From contig NZ_CP022188.1 in NCBI RefSeq assembly GCF_003111665.1, forward strand, positions 3,968,001-4,032,000: DNA of 64,000 nucleotides, in the 5' to 3' direction. The notes under the pieces are model-generated. The model was not told where the DNA came from. It ran no database searches and saw only the letters and a list, made by a program, of their open reading frames with translations. This DNA comes from Parazoarcus communis (GTDB lineage: Bacteria; Pseudomonadota; Gammaproteobacteria; Burkholderiales; Rhodocyclaceae). Positions 45,989 through 55,700 of this stretch are shown here, one piece after another; position 1 is the stretch's first letter; the number at the start of each line of letters is the position of its first letter. The translations under genes and the position numbers were made by a program.

Positions 45989-47335
45989 ATGCCGTCAGAT
46001 GCCGACATTGCCGAGATCTCGCAGATATTCCTGAGCGCAACAGCAAAGGACTGCAAGGCGTATCGGGAATCCGTTCGCGACTTTGTGCAGTCGAACCTCC
46101 CGGCCGCGAAGATCTACCTGCAGGAAGACTGGTCTGAAGGCGGCCACTTCGTCGTCGATGTGTGCAAGGCGCGGGTCACCGAAAGTGACGGCTATTTCGG
46201 CTTGTTCGGCTTTCGCTACGGATGGATTCCGCCCGGTTTCCAGTATTCGATTACCGAACTCGAATTCCGCTGGGCAGAAGCAAAGTGGGGCAATGGCGAG
46301 GCCCCGGTCTTTATCCTTCTGCCTGAAGCCGGCAGCCCCGCGGAGAAGCACCTGCGGGAAGCTGCCAAGGCGCAGACCGACCTCGACCCGCCCGACCTCG
46401 CCGCACTCGACAACGCCAACCAGACACGCTTCCTGCAGACCGTAAAGGAATGGGCCGCAGACGGACGCATCATGGTGTTCTACCGCGATCAGGTCGAACT
46501 GTTGGGAAAGGCCCTGTCCAGCATTCAGAACTGGAACCTCACGCTGCTGCGCCAGGCGCTCGCAGGCCGCCGGCAGGCAAGCGGCGACATTCCCCTCGCC
46601 GAACTGGGTCGCATTGGGCGCGACACACAGCGCATGGCCCTGGTCGACGCGCTCGAAGACTTCCGCTCGGTCAAGGGCGAGCGCGCGGCCGCATTTCTCG
46701 TGCATGGGCCGGAGAACCACGGCCAGCGCGAATTCGCCGAATTTCTGAACGTCTGGGACGACGAGTGGGAGGATGCCCAGCCGATCTGCGGCCAGCCCGC
46801 CGACACCGCCGATGCGCTGATCCGCTGGACCTGCGGCCAGCTTGGCACCCCGATGATCGAGCGCGCAGCCCTTCCCGAGTTGGCCCAGACACTCGCCGCG
46901 CGCCTGCGCCGGGGGCCGGTCATCATCATCCAGCGCAGCATCGGGCACCGCCCGGAGCGCCTCACGCGATTTATCGAAAGCTTCTGGCGCCCCCTGCGCA
47001 AGGCACTTGCCACGCAGGACTGCGGCAGCGGCCGTCTGTACTGGTTTCTGATCGACCATAGTCCGCTGCCGCAAGCCGGGCTTGAAGCTGTCCTCCGGAT
47101 GGACGAGAACGACACCCACGCGGACTACGATGACCTGCTCGCGCTCCCCGCGCTCGACGACATCAGCGCGGGCGCGGTTCGGAAATGGCTCAAGGAGTTG
47201 CGCAAAAGCGCAGGCATCAAGCTCGGCGAAGCACAACGCGATGAGATCGCCGCGCTCGCCACCACCCCCAACGGCAATCCATCCGACGTCTATAACCGGC
47301 TGACCCTGCACGGCTTCTGGGCCAGCGCAAGCTGA
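45989..47335 (+). CDS. DUF4062-like / inactive STAND protein
   Basis: A 448-residue protein with two recognisable parts. Residues ~8-180 resemble DUF4062, a TIR/nucleoside-binding-like fold seen in signalling and defence proteins (ISQIFLSATAKDCKAYRESV, GYFGLFGFRYGWIPPG, SITELEFRWAEAK). Residues ~215-440 look like a STAND ATPase in which the Walker A lysine is missing: VHGPENHGQREF has Gln246 where GxxxxGK[ST] requires Lys, and the Walker B equivalent GPVIIIQRSIGH lacks the acidic pair. This matches the inactive STAND (iSTAND) modules that act as adaptors in conflict systems. It starts the cluster, 10 bp ahead of the MoxR gene. Ribosome binding site weak. Confidence 0.65.
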   Translation: MPSDADIAEISQIFLSATAKDCKAYRESVRDFVQSNLPAAKIYLQEDWSEGGHFVVDVCKARVTESDGYFGLFGFRYGWIPPGFQYSITELEFRWAEAKWGNGEAPVFILLPEAGSPAEKHLREAAKAQTDLDPPDLAALDNANQTRFLQTVKEWAADGRIMVFYRDQVELLGKALSSIQNWNLTLLRQALAGRRQASGDIPLAELGRIGRDTQRMALVDALEDFRSVKGERAAAFLVHGPENHGQREFAEFLNVWDDEWEDAQPICGQPADTADALIRWTCGQLGTPMIERAALPELAQTLAARLRRGPVIIIQRSIGHRPERLTRFIESFWRPLRKALATQDCGSGRLYWFLIDHSPLPQAGLEAVLRMDENDTHADYDDLLALPALDDISAGAVRKWLKELRKSAGIKLGEAQRDEIAALATTPNGNPSDVYNRLTLHGFWASAS

Positions 47336-47345
47336 GGACAACACC

Positions 47346-48287
47346 ATGGCGCCACCGTCCCGCTACAAGCAATTCGCTGGCAACAAGTCGGCCTCCTACC
47401 TTGCCACTGCAGAAACGGCGGAGATCGTGAACCTTGCCGTCCGGCTGGGCCGCCCGCTGCTGGTCGAAGGCGAGGCCGGCTGCGGCAAGACGCGCCTGGC
47501 CAGCGCGATTGCAGAAGAGCTCGGTCTGCTCAAGCATCTCACCATCATGACCGTCAAGAGCACCAGCCAGGCGCGTGACCTCCTCTACCGTTTCGATGCG
47601 CTGCGGCGTCTGCAGGACGCGCAGGACCCGAACAACCCGACCGCACGCAAGGTCTATCCCTACATCGATCTCGAACCCCTCGGCCATGCGATTCGCGAAG
47701 GCAAGCCAGGCGTGGTGCTGATCGATGAAGTCGACAAAGCCGACATCGACTTTCCCAATGACCTGCTCGACGTGCTCGACCGTTTCGAGTTCGACATCGA
47801 GGACCTTCCGCGCAGCGAAGATCAGGCCTGTCTTGCCGAGCGCGGTTTCGGGCGCCACATCAGCGCACCGCCCAAAGGCGTTCGCCCCATCGTGCTGATC
47901 ACCAGCAACCGCGAGAAGCAGCTCCCCGAGCCCTTCCTGCGGCGCTGCCTCTATGTGCAGCTCGACTTTCCGACCGACAAGGCGATGCTGGCCGACATCG
48001 TTGCCAAGAACCTCAAGGCAAGGCTCGACGCCGTGAGCGACGAACTCACGGCTGGCGCGGTCGAGCGCTTCATGGAGATCCGCAAGCGTGGTCTCGAACT
48101 CGGCATGCAGAAGCTGCCGGCCACCAGCGAACTGGTGGACTGGATTCGGGTGCTGCACTGGCAGGGCCGCAAGGCCGAAGAGATCTCGCCCGAAAAGCTG
48201 GGCACGAGCGACCAGGCCATCCTGTTCAAGATCCGGAACGACATCGAACGTTACCGCGCACGTACGGTAGACGAAGCCGGCGACTGA
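47346..48287 (+). CDS. MoxR-like AAA+ ATPase
   Basis: A 313-residue AAA+ ATPase. Walker A GEAGCGKT (42-49, Lys48), Walker B VVLIDEVDKAD (Asp127, Glu128), sensor 1 in IVLITSNREKQLPEPFLRR with arginine-finger RRC, and a C-terminal lid helix domain. It belongs to the MoxR-type group that works with vWA proteins to remodel or activate targets. The partner vWA gene is 8 bp downstream. In conflict systems such pairs are thought to license effectors upon a trigger; that is inference here. Confidence 0.92.
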   Translation: MAPPSRYKQFAGNKSASYLATAETAEIVNLAVRLGRPLLVEGEAGCGKTRLASAIAEELGLLKHLTIMTVKSTSQARDLLYRFDALRRLQDAQDPNNPTARKVYPYIDLEPLGHAIREGKPGVVLIDEVDKADIDFPNDLLDVLDRFEFDIEDLPRSEDQACLAERGFGRHISAPPKGVRPIVLITSNREKQLPEPFLRRCLYVQLDFPTDKAMLADIVAKNLKARLDAVSDELTAGAVERFMEIRKRGLELGMQKLPATSELVDWIRVLHWQGRKAEEISPEKLGTSDQAILFKIRNDIERYRARTVDEAGD

Positions 48288-48295
48288 GCTCATCC

Positions 48296-49438
48296 ATGCG
48301 CGCCACGCATTCCCTGCCGCCGCTCCTTCACGGGCTCTTTCGTGAGCTGGTCGCACGCGGCGTACCCGTTGGCGTGCGCGACTATCTGGACGGGGTACGG
48401 GCGCTGCGTGCGGGTTTCGGCCACGGCGACCGCCAGTCGCTGCGCGAGCTTGCACTTGCCTTGTGGGCACGGGATGAGGAAGAGCGGCGCCTGATCAATC
48501 GCTGGTTTCAGTCCCTGCCGCCGGTGCCGCCCCCGCTCACCGCCACGGTTGAGGCCCTCGTCGTCAAGGGCGAGACAGAGGCAGAACCTGAGCACAAGAC
48601 GCCAGCGGGCAGCACACTCACGCTGCCAAAGACGGAAGACGCAGCCCCCGGGCACACCGCGTTAGCGACTGACGCGGCAAGCGCCCCACCTGAAGAAGGC
48701 GCTCCGCGTGTCCGCCTCGCCTTTGCCGGCCCGAGCGACAGCGGCGGCCTGCCGATTCCGCGCATGGACGGCGAACCCCTGCTGGGCGAAGACTATGTGC
48801 TGCATCCGCACGTCATCATCAACGCGCGCGACCTGGCCGTGCTGTGGCGACGCTTCCGGCGCACCGCCCGCACCGGCCCGCGCACCGAACTCGACCTCGA
48901 TGCAACCCTGCGCGAACGTTGCCGCAGGGGGCTCATCGGGGAACCGGTGTTACGCGCACGCCGGCGCAACAACGTGCGTCTGCTGGTGCTCGCAGATGCC
49001 AGCGCGAGCATGGATCCGTGGCGCCCCTTCCTCGACACACTGGCAGACTCCCTGCGTCTGGGGCGTTTTGCCCGCGCCGAGATCCGCTACTTTTCCAACC
49101 TGCCACGGCGTCAGTTTTTCCGCACGCAGCAACTCACCGCGCCCGAAGCCAGCGACGCGGTGCTGGCCCGTCATGCCGGCGCAGCGCTGCTGATCGTGAG
49201 CGATGCCGGCTGTGCGCGTGGCTATCTGAACCGCCGCCGCGCAGTGCAGACACTCGACTTTCTCGACACTGCAGCGCGGCACTTTTCCGCCTCGGTGTGG
49301 CTCAACCCCATGCCGCGCGCGCGCTGGGCACAAACGACCGCGTCGCTGATCGCATCCTCGCGCACGCCAATGCTGCCGCTCGATGCCGATCACCTGCTGC
49401 GCGCGATCGACATCCTGCGCGGCAATAAACAGGCCTGA
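48296..49438 (+). CDS. vWA (CoxE-like) protein partner of MoxR
   Basis: A 380-residue protein. An N-terminal helical region (~1-60, FRELVARGVPVGVRDYLDGV) and a variable proline/alanine linker (~80-145) precede a von Willebrand A domain with the MIDAS motif LADASASM (Asp234, Ser236, Ser238). The C-terminal part ends in WAQTTASLIASSRTPMLPL, as in CoxE-like proteins. It would bind a metal and a partner protein, being the substrate adaptor for the MoxR ATPase. Two bases separate it from the next gene. Confidence 0.88.
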   Translation: MRATHSLPPLLHGLFRELVARGVPVGVRDYLDGVRALRAGFGHGDRQSLRELALALWARDEEERRLINRWFQSLPPVPPPLTATVEALVVKGETEAEPEHKTPAGSTLTLPKTEDAAPGHTALATDAASAPPEEGAPRVRLAFAGPSDSGGLPIPRMDGEPLLGEDYVLHPHVIINARDLAVLWRRFRRTARTGPRTELDLDATLRERCRRGLIGEPVLRARRRNNVRLLVLADASASMDPWRPFLDTLADSLRLGRFARAEIRYFSNLPRRQFFRTQQLTAPEASDAVLARHAGAALLIVSDAGCARGYLNRRRAVQTLDFLDTAARHFSASVWLNPMPRARWAQTTASLIASSRTPMLPLDADHLLRAIDILRGNKQA

Positions 49439-49440
49439 CG

Positions 49441-51795
49441 ATGCCCTATCCCGCCCATCTCGGCCAGCGCCCCCTCGACGTCCGCGAAGCCTATTTCGCG
49501 CTCGAACAATACGCCAGCGACTACGGCGAAGAGGCCTTGCTGCTGCTGATGCACGCATCGGTGCCGGAGACGCTTCGCGCAGACCTGCTCGATCTCATCC
49601 GCGTGAATTTCCTGCCCGCACAGGGCACCGACCGCAGCCTCGAAGCCGACGTCCTGTTTGCCCCGATCACAAGCTCGCTGGGCGCAGGCTATTACCGTAT
49701 CGATCCGCAGGTGCGATGGCACTGCATGGCCTTGCTGCGCTCGCGCTACCGCGCCGACATCCGCCCGCGCGCACTGCGCGTCGCCGAACTGCTGTGGCGC
49801 TACGTCGACACCATCGAAAAACGTTCGGGGGGCGCAATCGATCCCCAGCTGGCGGAGTTTCTCGCGATACAGCGCTGGGTCGCACTCGCCTTCATCAGCC
49901 CCGACGGCGCCGCGCACGCTTTTGCCGATGCGCTCCGGCAGGCTGACAGCAAGCCCGTCGCGGCCCGCGTGCAACTCGGCGGACTCGCCGCAGCAATCGA
50001 AATGCCGCTGGCCCGCGAACAGACATTGCTCGCCTACGCGCGCGGGATGGATGCCCTTGCCCGGGGGGACGAGGAGAACGGGCAGCGCATCCTGCGCTCA
50101 CTCGGCGACGAGGAGATCCGCGTCGGCAAGATCGTGCTGCGTCCGCCGGGCGATCTGCTCGCGGAAACCGCGCCGGCGCAGAGCGTGGCTCCGCCGCCAC
50201 GCATCTTCATCTCGTATGTGAACGCGTACAGCCATTTCGCCCGCCCGCTCGAACAGGCGCTGCTTGCTCTGGGCGCCATCGTCGAATGGGACATGAACCT
50301 GAAGTCGGGTGACGCCTGGCAGGAAACACTCACTCGGATGCTCGATGAGGCCGACGTGGTTGTCTCGGTTGCGGGCCGCGCAACGCAGGCGCGTAAGTTT
50401 CCGATGGAAGAGATCGCCCGCGCGCTGCGACTTGGCAAACTGCTGATTCCGGTCTTCGTGGAAGCGGTGGAGGGCCCGCCCGAACTCATCGAGCGTCAGG
50501 CTGCGAACACCGACGAAAATGGCCGGATCGCCTATCTCGACGGTTTGGCGGACGAAGATCTGCCACAGGTGATCGCACGCACCGCACGCAACATCGTCGA
50601 TGCGGCGATGAGCGATCGCAGCAGGCGCGACGCACAGCTCACCGCCGAAGACGCCCCCGAACCCGGCGCCGGCTCGCCGTCGAATGGCAGCCTGACCGTG
50701 CGCCAGCCCGATCCGGGCACCTTGCAATACCTCGACACCACAGTCCGCTCCCGGACGGAATGGCTGGTACGCTACGACCCCGCGCTGCTCGATTCGCTGC
50801 TGGCGCAACTGCCATCGGCCACCGATTCCTTCGACGAACTCGCCCTTGCGTTGGCGCAGTTGCTCCTGCCGGAAAAGCGTGATCCCCCTCAACCGGGGGA
50901 CAGCGTGCACCTGACGCTGGATCGCGCTGCCGCCGCCCTGCCGTGGGAGGCAATCCTGGGCCCGCACGACGGCAAGCGGCAACTGCCCGTCGCCGTCACG
51001 CGCTCGCTCGACGGCCTGAGGCCACCCAGGCGCCCCGGGAGCACGAGCGCCCATGCGCTGTTGATCGGCGACCCGGTCAGCACCCAGACCCTGCCCGACA
51101 TGCCCGAAGGCCTGCCCCCCTTGCCAGGCGTCCGCAGCGAACTCGGTGCGATCTCCGAGACGCTGAGGGCCACCGGCTATACGGTGATGGTGAGTGAGCA
51201 TGAAAATGCCGACGAGATCATGAAACGGCTCTATGCACGTGAGTTCCGGATTCTGGTGATTCTGGGGCGTTCGGTACATGAGTACGCGCTCGAAGACGAG
51301 CGCATGAAGCGCCCCACCAAACGCCCGATAAAACGCGCCCCGAAGAGTCAGCCCGCGGAACATCGCACGAGTGGCTTCATCCTCAGTGATGGCATCTTCC
51401 TGACCGCGGCCGAAATCGGAAAAATGCGCGAACCACCACAACTCGTTTTCCTCAATGACCGTCACATGGACGGGCAGACCGGACAGGCCGAGGGTATGGA
51501 TCAGCATGGGAAGGCAAGCACGTCGATGACAGCAGAACTCCTCGCAATGGGCGTCGGCTGCGTGCTGACCCCGGGCTGGACCGTGGACGACACCGCTGCA
51601 GCATACTGGTCACAACGTTTCTTCGAGGACATCAGCAGGGGCGCAACGCTGGAGTCGGCAAGTATCGCCGCCCGTACTGCAACGAGCGATCACTATCCGC
51701 GGCAATCAAGCTGGGCAGCGTTTCAGGTCTGGGGCGAACCGGACTTCCGCCTGCCACCACCCAAGCCGTCCGGAAAGCGCAATTCGGCAAGCTGA
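49441..51795 (+). CDS. vWA-MoxR-associated TIR-CHAT protein with degenerate CHAT
   Basis: A 784-residue protein. Residues 1-240 are helical and contain EADVLFAPITSSLGAGYYRI, resembling the N-terminal module of vWA-MoxR-associated proteins. Residues ~253-385 are a TIR domain (PRIFISYVNAYSHFARPLEQ) with candidate NADase Glu324 in KFPMEEIARAL. Residues ~440-775 are a CHAT (caspase-like) domain recognised from LPWEAILGP, FILSDGIFLTAAEI, MTAELLAMGVGCVLTPGWTV and FQVWGEPDFRL. However, the catalytic Cys position reads FLNDRHMDG (Arg674 instead of Cys) and the His position is Arg610, so protease activity is not expected. It may act as a pseudo-protease scaffold for the active CHAT encoded downstream. 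A lysine/proline-rich insert (KRPTKRPIKRAPK) interrupts the CHAT domain. Confidence 0.82.
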   Translation: MPYPAHLGQRPLDVREAYFALEQYASDYGEEALLLLMHASVPETLRADLLDLIRVNFLPAQGTDRSLEADVLFAPITSSLGAGYYRIDPQVRWHCMALLRSRYRADIRPRALRVAELLWRYVDTIEKRSGGAIDPQLAEFLAIQRWVALAFISPDGAAHAFADALRQADSKPVAARVQLGGLAAAIEMPLAREQTLLAYARGMDALARGDEENGQRILRSLGDEEIRVGKIVLRPPGDLLAETAPAQSVAPPPRIFISYVNAYSHFARPLEQALLALGAIVEWDMNLKSGDAWQETLTRMLDEADVVVSVAGRATQARKFPMEEIARALRLGKLLIPVFVEAVEGPPELIERQAANTDENGRIAYLDGLADEDLPQVIARTARNIVDAAMSDRSRRDAQLTAEDAPEPGAGSPSNGSLTVRQPDPGTLQYLDTTVRSRTEWLVRYDPALLDSLLAQLPSATDSFDELALALAQLLLPEKRDPPQPGDSVHLTLDRAAAALPWEAILGPHDGKRQLPVAVTRSLDGLRPPRRPGSTSAHALLIGDPVSTQTLPDMPEGLPPLPGVRSELGAISETLRATGYTVMVSEHENADEIMKRLYAREFRILVILGRSVHEYALEDERMKRPTKRPIKRAPKSQPAEHRTSGFILSDGIFLTAAEIGKMREPPQLVFLNDRHMDGQTGQAEGMDQHGKASTSMTAELLAMGVGCVLTPGWTVDDTAAAYWSQRFFEDISRGATLESASIAARTATSDHYPRQSSWAAFQVWGEPDFRLPPPKPSGKRNSAS

Positions 51796-51832
51796 ACCCC
51801 TCTCCGGACTGGAATTCGCCGGTGCGGGATGC

Positions 51833-51862
51833 TTGAATGAAAACAGAAAGAACAAATACAAC
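51833..51862 (+). promoter_or_regulatory. Possible internal promoter before the caspase gene
   Basis: TTGAAT (51833-51838) and TACAAC (51857-51862) are separated by 18 bases within a strikingly A-rich stretch (51839-51862) in otherwise GC-rich DNA. They could be -35 and -10 elements giving separate expression of the caspase and following genes. Confidence 0.3.
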
Positions 51863-51921
51863 ATGCATCCTGGGACAACCCCACCTGTCGCACGCCGTTC
51901 CCTCACCTACTGGAGGCTGCC

Positions 51922-52713
51922 ATGTCCAAGAACGCGCTTTGCATCGGCATCAACGACTACCCAGGTACGCAAAACGACCTGTCCGGCTGCGTCAACGACG
52001 CCCACGACTGGTCTAGCGCACTGACGGCACGGGGGTTCAGCACACGGATGCTGCTCGATGCCGACGCCAGCAAATCGGGCATGGTTGCGGCCATCGGCGA
52101 CATCATCGGTAACGCCTCCCGCAACGACAGCGTCGTGATCACCTACTCGGGTCATGGCACCTGGGTACCCGACGAGAGCGGCGAAGAACCCGACGGTCGT
52201 GACGAAGGGCTGTGCCCGTGGGACATCGAGCAAGGCGAGGTCTTGCTCGACGACGAGCTTCACGTGCTCCTCGGCAAGCGTGCGCCGGGTGTGCGGATTG
52301 TGATCATCGCCGACAGTTGCCATTCGGGCTCGGTGACGCGCGGTGACAATTCGGACCTCGATCCCGGCATGCCGCGTGCCCGCTTTCTCCCGCCGCAAGT
52401 CTGGATGAGCAGCGACAAGCTGCCAAGCCGGATGCCAACCAAGATTCTGGGTGGCATCGCACGCAGCGGCGGCGACCTGTTGATCGCCGGCTGCCTCGAT
52501 ACGCAGTACAGCTGGGACACGCGCTTCAACGGTCGTCCCAACGGGGCCTTCACCTACTACGCGCTGAAGGCGCTCGCCAACCTGCCCCCCGGCAGCAGCT
52601 ACGCAAGCTGGTACCGGAAGATCACCCCGACCTGGCTGCCCACCAACCAGTTGCCGCAGAACCCGCAGATATTCGGCTCCACATCGGCGCGCGGCTGGAA
52701 GGTCTTCGAGTAA
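51922..52713 (+). CDS. Caspase-family (metacaspase-like) peptidase
   Basis: A 263-residue peptidase C14 protein consisting of one catalytic domain with no extra domain. The dyad is intact: His78 in VVITYSGHGTW and Cys133 in IIADSCHSGSV. The start KNALCIGINDYPGTQNDLSG and the DEGLCPWDIEQGEVLLDDEL region with acidic S1-type residues match metacaspase/orthocaspase peptidases with Arg/Lys preference. Strong ribosome binding site (TGGAGG). Within this cluster it may be released or activated by the ATPase core and cleave a partner such as the lipase-CHAT protein; inference only. Confidence 0.9.
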   Translation: MSKNALCIGINDYPGTQNDLSGCVNDAHDWSSALTARGFSTRMLLDADASKSGMVAAIGDIIGNASRNDSVVITYSGHGTWVPDESGEEPDGRDEGLCPWDIEQGEVLLDDELHVLLGKRAPGVRIVIIADSCHSGSVTRGDNSDLDPGMPRARFLPPQVWMSSDKLPSRMPTKILGGIARSGGDLLIAGCLDTQYSWDTRFNGRPNGAFTYYALKALANLPPGSSYASWYRKITPTWLPTNQLPQNPQIFGSTSARGWKVFE

Positions 52714-52788
52714 GAGAGTGGGGATTGCTCGACGCGTCCCACCGCAACGGACATCGCCGGAACGCACTGCCGGCCCTGAGGATGAACG

Positions 52789-55700
52789 ATGGCTGACCCG
52801 ATCACGACCGCACGAATTCGCTTTCCCGTCGCTGCTTCCCGGGCCGACGCCCCCGCCACCCCGAACCTGACCCTGCCGGCTGCACTCACCCGGCCGGCCA
52901 GCCGCAGCGACCGCGCACCAACGCCGCTGATCGACAACGTCGAAGTGCTGGGAAGCTGGGATCTGGCGCCCGCACGACGCAGCGCAGACGCATCGCAACA
53001 GGCCGAGATCAGCGAGGACACCACGCTGCTGGCGCTCGAGGCTGCGGATGGCACCACGATCTTCATGCGCACCGACGCGCTGGCCGAGCGCATCGCACAG
53101 GTCCAGCCCGATGCGCTGCTGCCCGACGGCAGTATCGACTTCGCCCGCTTTCGCGATCGCGATGCGACCACGCGCGGTCTGGGCGACTGGATCTGGCGCC
53201 GTGTCATTGCGCTCCGGCTGAAGCCGGACGGCATCATCGACCTTGCGCAGGAAAAGGCGCGCGAATGGCTGGGCGACAAGGCCGGCAACGCAGCCATGGA
53301 AGTGGCCACGCTGGCGGGTACCAAAGCCCTGATGTGGGCAATCGAAAGCCAGCTTGCCGGCGAACCCGGTCTCTACCACTGGCGCACCAGCGCGGCCCTG
53401 CAGCCCACCGACCGCTGCACCGCAGACGACGCGAGACTCGCCCCCCTTGCCGCAGGCGGCGCCGCCGCGCTCGTCTTCATCCACGGCACTGCGTCTCACA
53501 CCCTCGGGGGCTTTGGCGATCTGGTGTGCAGCCGCGAATGGAAGGCCCTGACCCGCAGCTTTGGCGACCAGGTCTACGGATACGAGCACCGCACGTTTTC
53601 CGAAAGCCCGATCGACAACGCGATCGCCCTGCTTGAAGTGCTCCCGCCCGGTGCGCGACTCAACCTGGTCACGCATTCGCGTGGCGGCCTGGTGGGCGAT
53701 CTGCTGTGCCTTGCCCCACCCCCGCCGGGCGGCACCGATGCAAACCTGGAGCGCCTGATCCGGAGCTATCAGCGCATGCCGCGGACCGAGGAGCTCGAAG
53801 CCGAAGAAGCAAACCCCGCGCTGCGCGAGGCCCGACTCGCCTTCGTCGCCGACGAACAGGCCAGGCTGCGCAGGCTGGTGAGCCTGCTGCAGCAAAAAAG
53901 GCCGGTGATCGAACGCTACGTGCGCGTTGCCTCGCCCGCACGCGGCACCGCGCTGCTATCCGACAATCTGGATGTCTTCCTCTCCGGTTTGCTGGCGCTG
54001 GTGCGCAAGCTCGGCAGTGTGGCCATCGGCGCGGCTGCGGGTGCGCTCGCCACCCCGGTCGCCGGCGAAGCCGCACGTCGCGCGTCGGACAAGGCGCTCA
54101 AATGTCTTGCTCGCGTGGTAACCGAGGTTGCCCAGAATCGCGTCCAGCCCCAACTCGTGCCGGGCATCGAAGCCATGCTGCCGGAAGCCCCGATGGGCAT
54201 GCTGCTCGGCAGTGCGGCCAGCGTGCCCGGCGTGCGCATGGCCATCATCGCCGGCGACATCGAGGGCGGCAACCTGCTCAAGCGCATCGGCGTGATGTTT
54301 ACCGACTGGATGTTCTTCGATCAGGCACGCAACGACCTGGTGGTGGATACCGCATCGATGTACGGCGGCGTTGCGCTTGCAGCCAAAGCACGCGCGATCT
54401 TTGTGCGCGGCGCGGAAGTCAGCCATTTCAGCTATTTCCGCGATGCCACCCTGACCGAAGGCCAGCCCTTGCCGCAGGCCTTGCGCGAATGGCTGCAGGC
54501 CGGCCCCCAGGACACGCTGCCGCGCTGGAAACCCATGTTCGATCTCGCCCCTGCACCCGCCCGGCTGCGTGGCGAGCGCGAGAAGGTGGCACCGAACACC
54601 CGCCCGGTGGTGGTCTATCTGCCGGGCATCATGGGCAGCGAACTCACCGCCAATGGCGACGGCGTGTGGCTGAGCTTCCTGTCGATGGGCTTTGGCGGGC
54701 TGGCGCGAATTGCCATCGACAGTGGCGAAACGGTCAAGCCCGACGACGTCGTGCGACTGGCCTATGGCAAGCTCAAGGACCACCTGCACGACCGTCATTA
54801 CGTCGAAACCTTCACCTACGACTGGCGCCAGCCGCTGACCAAGCTAGGCCCCCGCTTTGCCGAAACCCTCGCCGACATTCTCGCGCGCCACCCCGACCAG
54901 CCGGTGCGCATCCTCGCGCACAGCATGGGCGGCCTGGTAGTGCGCGCCGCATTTGCACAAGACGCCAGCCTGTGGGAGCGCATTGTTGCCCGCGACGGTG
55001 GTCGCCTGGTGATGATGGGCACGCCCAACCACGGCGCCCACCTCATGGTGCAGACCCTGTTCGGCCTGTCCGACACCATCCGCATGCTGGCGCGGCTCGA
55101 CACCCGCCACGCCATGCCCGAGGTGCTCAAGATCATCGGTGCCTTCCAGGGTGCCATCAACCTGCTTCCGGCGCCGGACTTCGTGGACGCGGGCGGTTAC
55201 GCGGGCGAGCAGTTCTACCGCGCAGACGAATGGGAGCGTCTGGCCGCGTTCAACAACGACTTCTGGTTCGGCAAGCGCTTGTGTGGCCGGCCAAGTGCCG
55301 CCGCGCTCGACGCCACCCGCAGCATCTGGGTGGCGCTCGCCGACACTGCGTGGATGCGGCACAAACCGGAACGCCTCCACTACGTTTATGGCAAGGCCGA
55401 TGCCACCCCCTGCGGGCTGATGGAACAACGCCGGCCCGACGGCTCCACGCTGAACCTGCTGATTGCCGAAACCCCCTTCGGCGATGGCTCGGTGACCTGG
55501 CGTTCGGGCAAGCTGAGCGCGATCCCCGCGGACAACTGCTGGCTGATGCCGGTCGACCACACCGGTCTGGCCAACACGCCCAAGTACTTCGCCGACATCG
55601 ACGCGCTGCTCGAAGGCCGCCAGCCCGCCCTCAAACGCCTGCCGCAGACCCGCGGCGACGAAACCGGAGCCGGCGCCGCACGCACCCGGCGCGCCGGACC

